Counted from the stretch's first letter, positions 35,446-46,700 are shown. The stretch is 64,000 nt of DNA from PALSA-1353 sp050014015 (GCA_050014015.1 JBEKEC010000007.1:1-64000); one strand, 5' to 3'. The notes: generated from the sequence alone by a model not told the origin. A program made the numbers and translations.

Positions 35446-36123
35446 ATGAAATCAAGCGATCCCTTTCGACTCCTTCATGGCCCCTACAATCCGCCAAAGG
35501 CCCGCCGTGGCGACCGGCTCTTTTGCGAAATTCGTGGAACTGTTGTTGTGGGATATTATTCAGATGGTCTCATCACCTGGCCGTGCGCGAAACGAAGCGG
35601 AACACCAAGTCTGATTCTCTGCGGCGATTTGGTGAATGCGGTCAGGTGTGAATCAAAGCCGGCCATCGCGCACCATTTTGGCGTTTCGCCTTCAACCGTG
35701 GGGAAGTGGCGGAGGGCGCTGGACGTTCCCGCCTACAACGAAGGCACGCGGGCGCTGTTTCGGCAAATCACGAATGAGCGGACTGACGACAGATTGGAAC
35801 GGGCGCGGCGAAATTCCAGGACTCCGGCGGCGCTTGCCAAGACATCCGCGAAGCTCAAGGGCAGAACAATCCCGCCACACGTCATTGAAGCCGTGCGCAA
35901 CGCCGCACAGCGCCCCCGATCCTCAGCGTGGAGGGAGAAGATGGTCGCATACTGGCGGCGGCGCGGGCATCCGGTGGGGCACCCTGAGCGTAGATTTTGG
36001 ACCGAACACGAAATTCGATTGCTGCGCACTGGTCCCGCTGCGGAAGTTGCCCGCAAGATCGGGCGGAGTCTCGGCGCCGTATACGGCATGAGATACGTCC
36101 TCAAGACCAAGCGGCAGGAGTAG
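35446..36123 (+). CDS. planctomycete-type HTH protein
   Basis: A 225-residue protein starting MKSSDPFRLLHGPYNPPKARRGDRLFCEIRGT, a beginning I associate with a planctomycete-restricted family. It has two DNA-binding-like segments: KPAIAHHFGVSPSTVGKWRRAL (about 72-93) and a SANT-like FWTEHEIRLLRTGPAAEVARKIGRSLGAV (about 184-212). A TATAAT box lies 36 bases upstream at 35412. Role unknown. Confidence 0.6.
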   Translation: MKSSDPFRLLHGPYNPPKARRGDRLFCEIRGTVVVGYYSDGLITWPCAKRSGTPSLILCGDLVNAVRCESKPAIAHHFGVSPSTVGKWRRALDVPAYNEGTRALFRQITNERTDDRLERARRNSRTPAALAKTSAKLKGRTIPPHVIEAVRNAAQRPRSSAWREKMVAYWRRRGHPVGHPERRFWTEHEIRLLRTGPAAEVARKIGRSLGAVYGMRYVLKTKRQE

Positions 36124-36182
36124 CCGGCGCGGAAAAGGTTGATTTTGGCTAGAATTGCGATTCGGGAACTTCAAAGGCAATT

Positions 36183-37373
36183 ATGACTTTGCGCCAAAAG
36201 GAAATGGCCGACATCAGCTTTGACGACATTCGAGACTTCTGCGCGCAAAAGCCGCCTGAAGGCACCAGCCTTGATTACAAAAGTGATTTCACTGAAAAAC
36301 TCGATCAGCTCATTTGCGCTTTCGCGAACACTCACGGGGGATTGATAATCCTCGGTGTCGAAAGCGAGAAGGCAGACGACACTCCAACTTGGCCCCCCGG
36401 CGGTCCGCCGGGCGTCGTCAAATCGGATGGAATGGAGTTACGAGTTCAACAGATAGCTGCCGAAGCGATTTATCCGCCAGTGCCGGTTGAAGTGAGTCGC
36501 CCGATTGACATACCCGCCAAGGCGGATCGGGTTCTCATCGTCATCCGCATACAACCAAGTCCTACCGCGCCACATGCAATAGATAGGAATCGAAGGGTGT
36601 ATGAGAGAACAGGGAACCGGAATCACCCAAATGAGCTTGCCGATATGGGCCGGATTAAGTTTCTACTTGATCGCCGTTTGAATATCGAGGCTGCGCGATT
36701 AGATGGAATTGAACGCGAAATTGTACGGGCAACTCGTCGGCTATCGTCCCAACCGTCGTTGCCTCTTCGATGGGTGTCCGTAAGTCCGACGTTGCCGTAT
36801 GCCCCAATTCTTACCAACGAAGATTGCGTTAGATGGCATAGCGTATGGCGCTTTGGATCGCGACGGCAACAAGCACCGGGCGGATCAATCGGAACGGATA
36901 CACGATCCGTCTCTCTCGACAATACCGTGAATTTGGAATACCGATACGCCAGCATTTCGACCAGTGGACATATATTTGCGGCAGAGCGTGCGTTTGAGGT
37001 CCTAGAGAATATCAAAGCCGAAAAAGCAATGGCCGAAGCCACTAAATCCCCAACATATTCGGACAGGGCCTGGATCAACTTTGATGCATTTGCCACCTTG
37101 ATCCGGGAATCGTTCGACTTTGCGACGCGAGTTCACACGTCTCTCGGCGCCTCCCGTCATAACCTTTTGACAATTAGTGTCGGCGTGCGCAACGCGCTGG
37201 ATGTTGGCATATTCAGCGCAGATAGGAGGGTAAAGTCCGGACATCGTTTCCCTGACGACGCATTTCGCGATGAGGTTACATTTTACCTGGACAGGGAAGC
37301 GAAGGATTCCTCAACCGTACATGAGGTTTTCGACCACCTCATATTCGCATTCGATATGAATCATCCGTGGTAG
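36183..37373 (+). CDS. Schlafen/AlbA_2-domain protein
   Basis: A 396-residue protein whose first 160 residues match the AlbA_2 (Schlafen AAA_4) pattern: EGTSLDYKSDF (22-32), ICAFANTHGGLIILGVE (44-60), VYERTGNRNHPNE. Such domains occur in transcription regulators and Schlafen-like nuclease or defence proteins. The C-terminal 230 residues are unrecognised. First of a run of plus-strand genes leading into the restriction-like operon. Confidence 0.72.
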   Translation: MTLRQKEMADISFDDIRDFCAQKPPEGTSLDYKSDFTEKLDQLICAFANTHGGLIILGVESEKADDTPTWPPGGPPGVVKSDGMELRVQQIAAEAIYPPVPVEVSRPIDIPAKADRVLIVIRIQPSPTAPHAIDRNRRVYERTGNRNHPNELADMGRIKFLLDRRLNIEAARLDGIEREIVRATRRLSSQPSLPLRWVSVSPTLPYAPILTNEDCVRWHSVWRFGSRRQQAPGGSIGTDTRSVSLDNTVNLEYRYASISTSGHIFAAERAFEVLENIKAEKAMAEATKSPTYSDRAWINFDAFATLIRESFDFATRVHTSLGASRHNLLTISVGVRNALDVGIFSADRRVKSGHRFPDDAFRDEVTFYLDREAKDSSTVHEVFDHLIFAFDMNHPW

Positions 37374-37400
37374 TAATCCGTTTGTAGTGGAGTTCAAGCG

Positions 37401-37619
37401 GTGGCCCTTACCGACTCCATCCTCGCCCAAGTTCGCAGCCTGGGCTATGTCGTCAAAATATTCAGGATCAATGGCACGGTCGAAATGCACGCGGTTCAGT
37501 TGGCGTGTGAGCGCGAACCACAAATCGCGCGATGCAACGATGGGGACGGGCCGGACGAGGAATATCGGTGCGCGTGTTTGCTGGCGGAGGCGTGCGGCGT
37601 GGAACTGGACGACGGTTAA
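37401..37619 (+). CDS. 72-aa conserved small protein
   Basis: Starts MALTDSILAQVRSLGYVVKIF and contains EREPQIARCNDGDGPDEEYRCACLLAEACGV. I recall this type as short planctomycete proteins of unknown function, often near phage or mobile genes. Two Cys near the C-terminus. Confidence 0.5.
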   Translation: MALTDSILAQVRSLGYVVKIFRINGTVEMHAVQLACEREPQIARCNDGDGPDEEYRCACLLAEACGVELDDG

Positions 37620-37820
37620 CACGAGCGGTTACGAAATGAGCTACAAGGAATGGGGGCAATCATTCCGCAGGGCCTGCTTGGCAGCAATTTTCTCTCACCA
37701 TTCAAAGTCCAGATTGATTTCCACGCAAAGACCGTGACGTTGACCGAACGATGTGCATTGCCAAAATTACCGCTTTGTTCAGTTCCCTGACAGATCAACA
37801 AGAGAGCGGGGTGCGTACTG

Positions 37821-39395
37821 ATGGCCGCCGAGCCCGTAGAAGTTAGGAGCCTGTCAGACCTTACGCGATTGGAAGAGAAGATCGCCACGGAGGTCCGGCG
37901 CCACACTCTTGACTCAATCCTTTTGGCACTTCGCGCTATCCCACCATACGATCCGCAAACGCCTCGCGGTATTCCTCCTCACGTTATTGGGACGGCGGCT
38001 CGATTTGCCACCCGATACGGTACGCCAGGTCCCATGACGAACGAGGCCCGGCCGATCGGTAGTTTCGCGCTGGACCCGATTCTTCGTTTAGCCAATGCTT
38101 TTGCACATGCTGATCCTGTCGGATGGAACCCTTCAGTACCGCGTAGCATGCTCTCGATCGCACTTCGGCATATAGGGAATCAATTTCCCTACGTCATAAG
38201 CACGGCCGGAAAATGGGGGCGCTCCCAAATCCTGTACAACGAACTACCGACCGAACTTGCTGGTGCAAGGAATACGCCGGCATTTGATTTTCATGGGCGA
38301 TTTGAAGCGCTCACATGCGCAACGGTTGCCGACTTTATCGACATCGGATTCCTGGCGTTTGCGGCCGCAACGGGCTCGAATCTTCTGGGATTCACTAGGG
38401 GCTATTTTGAAAAGGCGCGTTTGGATGGACTGACGTTAGGACATGATGAGGTTGTCCGGGCTGTCTTGAAAAATATCGCAGCCGATAGTGCCGAACACGC
38501 TCGAATATCCATCGAATTGCAGCAGCCACAACGAGATTTTGCGGCTTACGATTTCAGTTCCCTCATGGAATTCCCGCTGATACGCCCTTGGCCAGGCGGC
38601 GATGCCGGGCAGGTAGACTCGGATCGCATGATCGCGCCGATTCCTGACCTCATTTTGTACCGCATAACCAGTGGCATCTACTATCACATGCGTCACCGTT
38701 GGAAGGACGAATTCGACCGATATTTTGGTCACCTGCTAAATGCGTATGTCGGTCGATTGCTTAAGGGGTTTGTGACACTTGGCAATCTCATATCAGAGGA
38801 GGAGATGCGCCGAACCTATCCCTCTCGGTCCGGAAAGGTTCCCGACTGGATCATCGTCGATGGTAAAACAGCGATACTGGTTGAAGTGAAGGTGGCTCGG
38901 ATACAGCGCGTCGTGTACGCAACCGGTAGAGAGGACAAGCTAAGTGACTGCTTGGACGCCGTACGGGGAGGCCTAATACAGCTATGTGAGTTTCAATCCG
39001 CCGTGACTCGGCGCGCGCCTGGGCTGGAGCGTCTTGCAAGATGCAGAGAGTTCCTGAATATAATAATTACGCTGGAACCGATGTACTTGTGGCGAAGTGA
39101 TCCTTTCAAGAATTTGGTCCGAGAGGGACTTCCAGACTCCGCGCGGCGAATAGACTGGTCGATTCTGAGCCTAGACGATATCGAGTGGGCCCAGGTCCAT
39201 CTTTGCGGTGGAACGATCGACGTTGCGAGCTTTTTCCGCCATATGCTGACTGCGAGTTGGAATGACGTGATAAAGGCGGCACATGAAATATCGAAGGGAA
39301 CATTCGGCAACTCGATATTGTTTGAAAAGGAGCAGGAGTTGTATGACCGGCTGGGGGTTTCACGCGCTCTCGGAGAAGGCAAAAACGTGACTTAA
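37821..39395 (+). CDS. putative PD-(D/E)XK nuclease-fold protein
   Basis: A 524-residue protein without a recognised N-terminal family. Near 338-358, GKVPDWIIVDGKTAILVEVK gives P341-D342 and E355-V-K357, the PD-(D/E)XK nuclease pattern (D in one strand, ExK in the next), followed by a helix (CLDAVRGGLIQLCEFQSAV). Lies between the AlbA_2 gene and the helicase operon. DNA cleavage or a restriction-linked role is an inference from this motif and the neighbourhood. Confidence 0.58.
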   Translation: MAAEPVEVRSLSDLTRLEEKIATEVRRHTLDSILLALRAIPPYDPQTPRGIPPHVIGTAARFATRYGTPGPMTNEARPIGSFALDPILRLANAFAHADPVGWNPSVPRSMLSIALRHIGNQFPYVISTAGKWGRSQILYNELPTELAGARNTPAFDFHGRFEALTCATVADFIDIGFLAFAAATGSNLLGFTRGYFEKARLDGLTLGHDEVVRAVLKNIAADSAEHARISIELQQPQRDFAAYDFSSLMEFPLIRPWPGGDAGQVDSDRMIAPIPDLILYRITSGIYYHMRHRWKDEFDRYFGHLLNAYVGRLLKGFVTLGNLISEEEMRRTYPSRSGKVPDWIIVDGKTAILVEVKVARIQRVVYATGREDKLSDCLDAVRGGLIQLCEFQSAVTRRAPGLERLARCREFLNIIITLEPMYLWRSDPFKNLVREGLPDSARRIDWSILSLDDIEWAQVHLCGGTIDVASFFRHMLTASWNDVIKAAHEISKGTFGNSILFEKEQELYDRLGVSRALGEGKNVT

Positions 39396-39713
39396 TTCGA
39401 GTTTGGCGTTAGTCCCCGCCGTCGTAGCCGATTCGATGAAAGACGCACTTGAGAGCCGCAAACAATCTCATCGGCGCGGCTGCGACTCCCGTTTTGTGGC
39501 GTGCCGCGTGATTCTGCTGTAAACTGCTCCTGCGCTGCCGGTTGACCGGCGAATCAGGGCTGTGGCGAAGGTTGGCGGTCGTTCGTTTCTTGTCCATTGT
39601 TTCCCCTTCATTCCCGCAGCTAAAAACCACGCGGCGGCCAAGCCGGAAACAGCCCGACGTGATTTACATGTCCGGGGAGTTCCGCGGCAAACCGAGAGCG
39701 GAGCGCATACCGG
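39396..39713. other. upstream region of the defence operon
   Basis: 318 bases with no supported gene. Contains a short palindrome GCCGGTTGACCGGC around 39537-39550. The operon promoter should be here, but no clear -35/-10 pair was found. Confidence 0.4.
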
Positions 39714-42700
39714 ATGCCCGACAGCGAAATCAATTTACTTGTGGGCAAGCCAATTCCCATGCCGGGCCACTTCGACACGCCCGTCGTGCTGGAGGAAATT
39801 CGGCGGCTCGGCGCAGGCTATGAGTGCCGTGTCCGTCTCCCTAACGGCAGCCTTGATGAGGTAGTGATTTCTGCGGACGAGGCAGCGGCGTTTGCAGCAC
39901 AAGGCGCAGCCTCTGGGGCGCTTCGCCTAATTGAACCGACGGACCTCCAGCTTCTCGTGGAGTCAGCCCGGATTCGCCTGGCGTACACCCACGACCGCCA
40001 GTTTGCAGTCAGCTTGTCAGGGATTCGCACGCTTCCGCATCAGATTGAAGCCGTCTACCAGAAAATGCTCCCCCAACCATGCCTGCGGTTTCTGCTGGCC
40101 GACGACCCCGGTGCCGGCAAAACGATCATGGCGGGCCTGCTCATCAAAGAGATGAAACTGCGCGAGGCCATCGACCGTGTGCTTATCCTCTGCCCGGCAC
40201 CGCTGGTTCCCCAGTGGCAGGACGAAATGCTTCGCTGGTTCAACGAATCGTTCGAGCCCATCGGTTCCGACCGCGACAAACTGAGTCTGACAAACCCGTG
40301 GGCCAAGGAATGCCAAGTCGTTACCTCCATCGACTACGCCAAGCAGCCCGATGTGCGCGAGCGCGTTTGGCAGCAGCACTGGGATTTGGTCATCATTGAC
40401 GAAGCGCATAAATGTTCGGCCCGCACCAAGAGCGGAGGCGTCGGCCGTGGCCTCCAGGTCGATGCCACCAAGCGATACGAATTGGCCGCGAAGCTCTCCG
40501 AGCAGACCGACCACCTGCTTCTAATGACCGCAACGCCGCACCACGGCGATGAAGACAAATTTGCCCACTTCCTGCGCCTCGTTGATCCCGATCTTTTCGG
40601 CGAACCGCATCAGTTGGGTCAACAGGCTGCCGATATGCGGGACGACATTTTCCGCCTCGGCAGCGATTGCCCCTGGATGCTCCGGCGGCTCAAGGAAGAC
40701 CTCAAGGACATGGACGGCCAGCGGCTCTTTCCGGACCGCCATGCCATCACCGTTCCTTTTGCCCTCAATGCGGATGAGTTCTCGCTTTACAAAGCCGTCA
40801 CAGCCTACATCAACGAATTCATCCCGCAGCAGCAGGGCCAGCGCAAAACATCCGCGGCGCTCGCCCGTACCGTCCTCCAGCGCCGGCTCGCGTCCTCGGC
40901 ATGCGCCATCCACGAGTCGCTGAAACGTCGCCAGCAGAAACAGCAAACGCTGCTCGACGAACTCGAAGTTCTTCCGCCGGCGCAGCGTAGTCGTAAGCTC
41001 GCGCAGCTCCAAGGCCGCGTCATCGACGCGGAGCAGGATGAAGACGACCTGGACGACGCGGACCGTGACGTGCTCATTGACGAATTCACCGTCGCAAATG
41101 AACTCGATCAACTCCGCACCGAAATCGCTGCCCTCAAAGACCTGGTGGAGCAGGCTCGCAAGGTGCGCGAGGCCGCCGCCGACTCCAAGCTCAAGTCCCT
41201 CAAAGAATGCCTGGCTCGTGCCACCTTTGCCGAACTTAAGGACGGCCGCGGCAAGCTGCTGCTGTTCACCGAACATCGTGACACACTCAACTACGTCAAG
41301 GAACACCTCACACGCTGGGGCTACACCACCTGCGAAATCCACGGCGGAATGAATCCCCACGAGCGCAAACGTGCCCAGGAAGCATTCCGAACCCAGACCC
41401 AAATCTGTGTCGCAACGGAGGCCGCTGGCGAAGGCATCAACCTCCAGTTCTGCCATCTCATGATTAACTACGACATGCCGTGGAACCCCACACGCCTGGA
41501 GCAGCGCCTCGGCCGCATCCATCGCATCGGGCAACTCGATGATTGCTACGCCTACAACTTCGTCGCCACCGAGGCGGAAGACGGCAGTGATATCGTCGAA
41601 GGCCGCATTCTTGATCGGCTTTTGCAAAAACTGGAGACCATGCGGGCTTCTCTGGCCGGGCGCGTTTTTGATGTAATCGGCGAAGTGCTAAGCCTCAACG
41701 ACGTAAACCTACCGGAAATGCTGCGTGAAGCCGCCGCGAACCCCCGCCGGCTCGATGACTACCTGGAAATCATCGACGGCATCGACCCCGAACGCCTAAA
41801 GCAATACGAACATGCCACCGGCATCGCCCTAGCCCGCGCCCACGTTGATTTCTCCGGCTTCCAGAAGCGGAACCTCGAAATTGAAGAACGCCGGCTCATG
41901 CCCAAGTACGTCGAGCAGCAGTTCATCGAATCCGCTAAGCGCGTGGGCCTGCGCATCGAGCCGCGCGCCGACGGCCTATGGCGCGTCGAGCATGTGCTGG
42001 CCGACCTTCGCTCCGAACGCCTTGCCGCCGTCCAGAAACTTGGCAAGGCCGAAAGCGAATACCGCAAGATCACGTTCCATAAGGAAACGCTGGAGCAGGA
42101 TCAGCACATTGACGCTGTCCTGGTCGGTCCCGGTCATCCCCTCTTCGCCGCCGTCGATGAGAAGCTCAATGGCGCGCTGTCCCATGCCGTTGGCGCCGCC
42201 GCCCTGTTCATCGACGCCCAGGCCGCCGCCCCGTATCGCCTCCATTTCTTCGAGATCGGCGTCAAAGGCAAGGATAGCCGCGGCGCGGACGTTCCGCTCT
42301 ACGCCGAAGTCGTCGCGGTCCGCCAGGAAGTTGGGGATGCCGGCGGGTTCGAGGTCGTTCCCGCGGACGTGCTGATTGACCTCGCCCCACACCCTCAGCC
42401 TTGGATGAATATTGACCCGGCCGACCCCCAGCCGGCAGCCGACCATCTCAAGAGCACCTATCAACTGGAAGTGCGGCAACGCTGCCAGCAGGAACGCCAG
42501 CAGTTCTCCACAGTTGTCCGGGACTACCTCCAACGCTCCTTCAAGGCCCGCATCAGCAAGGCCCAGAACACATACATGAGCCTGATGGGCCAGGTTAGTA
42601 ACAATCCCGAATACAAGCTGGCGGCCGACGAAGCAAAAAAACACGTGGATGATTTACAGCGCATCAAAGCTGAACGCCTCGCCGGCCTCGATCGACTCCA

Positions 42701-43217
42701 AATTGCCCGCACCGGCCCGGTGCGCCACCTCGCCACGGCCGTCGTCCTCACCGCCGAAGGCGACACGGCCACGCAACTGGGCACCCTGGCCCGCGAGGGC
42801 GACGCCGACCTGCGCCGCAGAAAGGAACTGCGGGCTGAGGAAATCGTCATCGACAGCCTCGTGGCCGAAGGCTTCCCGCGTGAGAACATCCAGCGCGTCG
42901 GCAATCAGAAGATCGGCTTCGACATCCGCGCCCACCGCGTCACCGATCCGACGACCGGCGTGATTGAGGTACGCCGCATTGAAGTCAAGGGCTACGGACG
43001 CGGCAACGACATCCAACTGACCGTCAACGAATGGTACAAGGCCCAGCAACTCGGCCCCACATACTGGCTCTACGTCGTTTGGAATCCGCTGGAGGACGAC
43101 CGCGAACTCGTGAGCATCCACAACCCAGCCGAGAAGCTCGACCACGCCAAGAAGGAAGTCGTCGCCGCCAGAATGTTCTGCATACCGGCGGATGCAATTA
43201 ACCAACACAAGGAGTGA
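39714..43217 (+). CDS. SNF2/DEAD-type helicase with C-terminal DUF3883
   Basis: A 1167-residue superfamily 2 helicase: Walker A in LADDPGAGKTIMA (129-141), DEAH box (229-232, VIIDEAHKC), MTATPHHGDEDKF (motif III), and motif VI QRLGRIHRIGQ. A central insertion carries a helical region. The C-terminal about 150 residues (VIDSLVAEGFPRENIQRVGNQKIGFDIRA ... RRIEVKGYGRGNDIQLTVNEWYKAQQLG) match DUF3883, a nuclease-like fold with the IEVKG motif. Such helicases occur in DISARM-like and other defence islands. First gene of a five-gene plus-strand operon. Confidence 0.9.
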   Translation: MPDSEINLLVGKPIPMPGHFDTPVVLEEIRRLGAGYECRVRLPNGSLDEVVISADEAAAFAAQGAASGALRLIEPTDLQLLVESARIRLAYTHDRQFAVSLSGIRTLPHQIEAVYQKMLPQPCLRFLLADDPGAGKTIMAGLLIKEMKLREAIDRVLILCPAPLVPQWQDEMLRWFNESFEPIGSDRDKLSLTNPWAKECQVVTSIDYAKQPDVRERVWQQHWDLVIIDEAHKCSARTKSGGVGRGLQVDATKRYELAAKLSEQTDHLLLMTATPHHGDEDKFAHFLRLVDPDLFGEPHQLGQQAADMRDDIFRLGSDCPWMLRRLKEDLKDMDGQRLFPDRHAITVPFALNADEFSLYKAVTAYINEFIPQQQGQRKTSAALARTVLQRRLASSACAIHESLKRRQQKQQTLLDELEVLPPAQRSRKLAQLQGRVIDAEQDEDDLDDADRDVLIDEFTVANELDQLRTEIAALKDLVEQARKVREAAADSKLKSLKECLARATFAELKDGRGKLLLFTEHRDTLNYVKEHLTRWGYTTCEIHGGMNPHERKRAQEAFRTQTQICVATEAAGEGINLQFCHLMINYDMPWNPTRLEQRLGRIHRIGQLDDCYAYNFVATEAEDGSDIVEGRILDRLLQKLETMRASLAGRVFDVIGEVLSLNDVNLPEMLREAAANPRRLDDYLEIIDGIDPERLKQYEHATGIALARAHVDFSGFQKRNLEIEERRLMPKYVEQQFIESAKRVGLRIEPRADGLWRVEHVLADLRSERLAAVQKLGKAESEYRKITFHKETLEQDQHIDAVLVGPGHPLFAAVDEKLNGALSHAVGAAALFIDAQAAAPYRLHFFEIGVKGKDSRGADVPLYAEVVAVRQEVGDAGGFEVVPADVLIDLAPHPQPWMNIDPADPQPAADHLKSTYQLEVRQRCQQERQQFSTVVRDYLQRSFKARISKAQNTYMSLMGQVSNNPEYKLAADEAKKHVDDLQRIKAERLAGLDRLQIARTGPVRHLATAVVLTAEGDTATQLGTLAREGDADLRRRKELRAEEIVIDSLVAEGFPRENIQRVGNQKIGFDIRAHRVTDPTTGVIEVRRIEVKGYGRGNDIQLTVNEWYKAQQLGPTYWLYVVWNPLEDDRELVSIHNPAEKLDHAKKEVVAARMFCIPADAINQHKE

Positions 43218-43221
43218 AGCT

Positions 43222-43659
43222 ATGCCAATTCAAACCGCAACACATTTCTGGATCGAAGCTGGGCAGATGAGTGGTGACCCGAATCATCGCCACCAGATCG
43301 AATTCAGCAATGATCTCGCCGAGTTCTTCGACAACAATTCACGAGATGCAGAGGTGGTCACTGTCCGGCTCCCGGATGGTTCGCAGCACTTCCGCCCTTT
43401 GACATATCGCGGCACGGATTACGGGCAGTGGACTGAGCAGTGGCGGCTTGGTCTTCCCACGGTCAATATGGGCGGCCCCGCGTATGCGGGGCGCGTCATT
43501 CTTTTCCGCAGAGTTGCGACGGGCGCTGGCCACATTTACGACCTTGAGGTGGAGGATGTGGGTTCCCCCGCAGCCCTCGACTGGCAAAATCAAGCGCAGG
43601 CACATGGCCGCGTCGGCGTAACCGCTGTGCATGACGGGCGTAACTTCGGCTGGTGGTGA
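43222..43659 (+). CDS. 145-aa protein in the restriction-like operon
   Basis: Unrecognised. From ATG 43222 with AAGGAG just before, beginning 5 bases after the helicase stop. Contains aromatic and charged beta-like segments (HFWIEAGQMSGDPNHRHQIEFSNDL; EVVTVRLPDGSQHFRPLTYRG; AGRVILFRRVATGAGHIYDLEVEDVG) that suggest a small beta-barrel, conceivably a DNA-recognition or pairing subunit. Fixed position between helicase and methylase argues for a functional link. Confidence 0.6.
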   Translation: MPIQTATHFWIEAGQMSGDPNHRHQIEFSNDLAEFFDNNSRDAEVVTVRLPDGSQHFRPLTYRGTDYGQWTEQWRLGLPTVNMGGPAYAGRVILFRRVATGAGHIYDLEVEDVGSPAALDWQNQAQAHGRVGVTAVHDGRNFGWW

Positions 43660-43714
43660 TCGTGTCTCTACGTCTACTCAGAGCCGACATTCCACAACCA
43701 GAGGTGAACCTTTT

Positions 43715-46700
43715 ATGACCTCCTTGATCGAAGATTATCTCCCCGTAGGTGCCGTCGGAATTGAGTCGTCGCGTGAAAAGAGTCTCTGGCGCGGACATCC
43801 TTTTACATGCCACCTATGGTGGGCGCGCCGGCCTCTGGTGGCTTGTCGTGCCGCCGTATACGCGGCGCTGGTGCCTGCGGATCGCTGGGTCAAAGACGTG
43901 AACGTTCGCAACGCCGAAGGCAGAGACGTGGAGGCGTTGCGCAATGGCACGAAGAAGGGACTCAATCGTCGGCATGCAAAAGAGTTCGTCGAGCGAATGT
44001 GCCAGTATCCAGGCGAACCAAGAGTCATCGCGGAGGCGCAGCGCCACATCCTGGAAGCTCATGCCGACCGTCTGAACGCTGAACTCCAGGCAGCGAAGGC
44101 TGCGGGCAAAGTCCCCGATTGGGTGACACAGTGCAAACTGGCAGCCGACCGCGTCACTGTTGATGACATCATTGCTGGACGTGCGCCTAGGCCGCGAGTT
44201 CTCGATTTGTTCGCTGGAGGGGCAGCAATCCCTCTGGAGGCATTAAGACTCGGATGTGACGCCCATGCGCTGGACCTCAACCCCGTCGCCCACATCATAC
44301 AGTTGTGCTGCTTGGTCTACCCGCAGAAGTTCGGAAAAGTTGACCCAGCAGCGCCTGGAATGACCGGCCCGAAGAACAAGACCACGACAACATGGGGGGG
44401 GCTTGCAGAGGAAGTCCGCTTTTGGGGCAACTGGGTGCGGGACAAGGTCAAGACGAACATCGGCGACCTGTATGCCCCGATCCCTGACCCGGAACTTTGC
44501 AAGAGCGGCAAGACGGCACAGCGAAGCGAGCAGACCACCGGCGAGCAAGGTTCCATCTGGGAATCAGAAGGTCGGATACCGCCCGGCCATTTGCTGCCCA
44601 TCGCGTACCTCTGGACCCGTACGGTCCGCTGCAAGAATCTTGCGTGCGGGGCTACTGTGCCGCTCTTCCGTCAGACATGGCTCTGCAAGCACGATGCGCG
44701 GTACGTCGCGATCAAGCCTGTCGTGATCGCCAAGGAGAAGCAGGTGCGATTTGAGGTCGTGGAGGCGGCCAGTGAAAACGGCCTTGGGTTTGACCCGGAG
44801 GGTTTCTCGAAATCTGGAAACGCGACTTGTTTCTGCTGCGGTGCCGTGGCCGACATCGACTACGTCAAACAAGAAGGATGGGCTGGACGCATTGCCTTCC
44901 AGCTACTAGCGGCTGCTTGCACGAAACCAGGAGCACGGGGGAAAGTGTATCTCTCGCCCAAGCACGCGAGCGAACACGCGGAATACGAGATCGAGGCTAT
45001 TGTGAAACGAGCACAGGCCGCAGCCCGCAAGGCAAATATCTGTATTCCCGATGAGCCGATAGCGGGCCTGTCCGACGATTGTCAGGACAACACACTGGGG
45101 ATCACTGTGCGGCCATACGGCCTTCGGCATTTCAGCGACCTGTTCACTCCACGCCAACTTCTCTGTTTGGTCAACATTGCTGGCGCAATCCACCAAGCCG
45201 TGGATGAGATGGGCCGCAATGGGTACTCGCCAGAACAGTCCCGCGCGGTTGCGGCCTACCTAGCTGCGGCCCTTGACCGAGAGGCCGAGAACGAATCCTC
45301 CGTCTGTAGATGGAACCCAAACGCAGAGAAGATGCAGGGCACGTTCGGGCGACAGGTCATCACGATGGTGTGGGATTTCTGTGAGGTTAATCCGTTCGGT
45401 GGGTCCGTTGGCGACTGGTCGTCCCTGATCGACCTGGAGGTTAATGCCATAGAGGGAGCAATCTTGACTGGCCAGAGGCCCGCAACCGTGATGCGGGGGA
45501 GCGCAACAGCAGTGCCGATGGCCGCAGGCACCGTTGACGCCGTTATTACGGACCCACCGTATTACGACAACGTGCCCTACGCTGACATTTCCGACTTCTT
45601 CTATGTGTGGCTGAAGCGGAGTATAGGGCATCTTCACAGCGAGCATTTCGCAACCACCGGGACGCCGAAAAAGGCGGAAGCGATTGCGGACGCCAATCGA
45701 CACGGTGGAGACTGGGACAAAGCAAAGAGCGCGTATGAGCAGATGATGCTGCTCAGTTTCCGAGAGGCAAATCGCGTTCTAAAGGCGGATGGCATCCTCG
45801 TAGTCGTCTACGCCCACAAGACCACGCTCGGTTGGTCCACACTCGTAGATTCAATGAGACAAGCCGGATTCATGGTGACAGAAGCCTGGCCTCTCGACAC
45901 TGAGATGAAGTCGCGGTTGCGGGGCATGGACTCGGCAGCTCTCGCAAGCAGCATTTTCCTCGTCGGCCGCAAACGCGACTCCCTTGACGGCGGAAGTGCG
46001 AAGACCGGCAATTACGAAGACGAGGTGCAACCGAAACTCCAGCAAATCGTCCGCGAACGAGTTGACACCCTCTGGGAGATGGGCATCGCCGGTGCCGATT
46101 TAGTGATTGCCTGCGTCGGGGCGGGGCTGCGTGCGTTCACCAAATACGAGAAGGTCGAGTACGCCAACGGCGAGGAAGTCCCTGCCGAGAAATTCTTAGC
46201 CGAGGTCGAGGGCGTTGTGCTCGACACGATGATGGGCAAGCTTTCCGGTGTCACGGGTGGGAACGTTGCGGCCGTTGACCCGGCGAGCCGGTTCTACGTT
46301 CTTTGGCGCTTCGTCTACAAGGCTGCGGAACTGGACGCGGGCGAGGCAATTGTCTTCGCCAACGGCACCCACATTGAACTCGACGGCCCTCACGGGCTGA
46401 GCAGCGGCAGGCACGCCCTGGTGGAGAAGAAGAAGGCCAAGTACCGCGCCCGGGACTACACGGAGCGCGGAAACGACGCCAAGCTCGGCATAGTGGCCGA
46501 AAACGGCCAATCCGCACCGCTCATCGACGCGTTGCACCGCATCCTCTGGCTCATGGAAAACGGCCCGCGCAAGCTCGGCGAATTCCTGGATGAAGCCCGG
46601 CCCGACCGGGAACGCCTTCGCATACTGGGCCAGGCCCTCGCTGGTGCCGCGTTGTCCGGCAAGAGCGAGGAAGAGGCTGCCAAGCTCGTGAGCACCACCC

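Noticed and set aside
35446..36123. Homing endonuclease
   Set aside because: It has helix-turn-helix-like parts but no HNH, GIY-YIG or LAGLIDADG residues.
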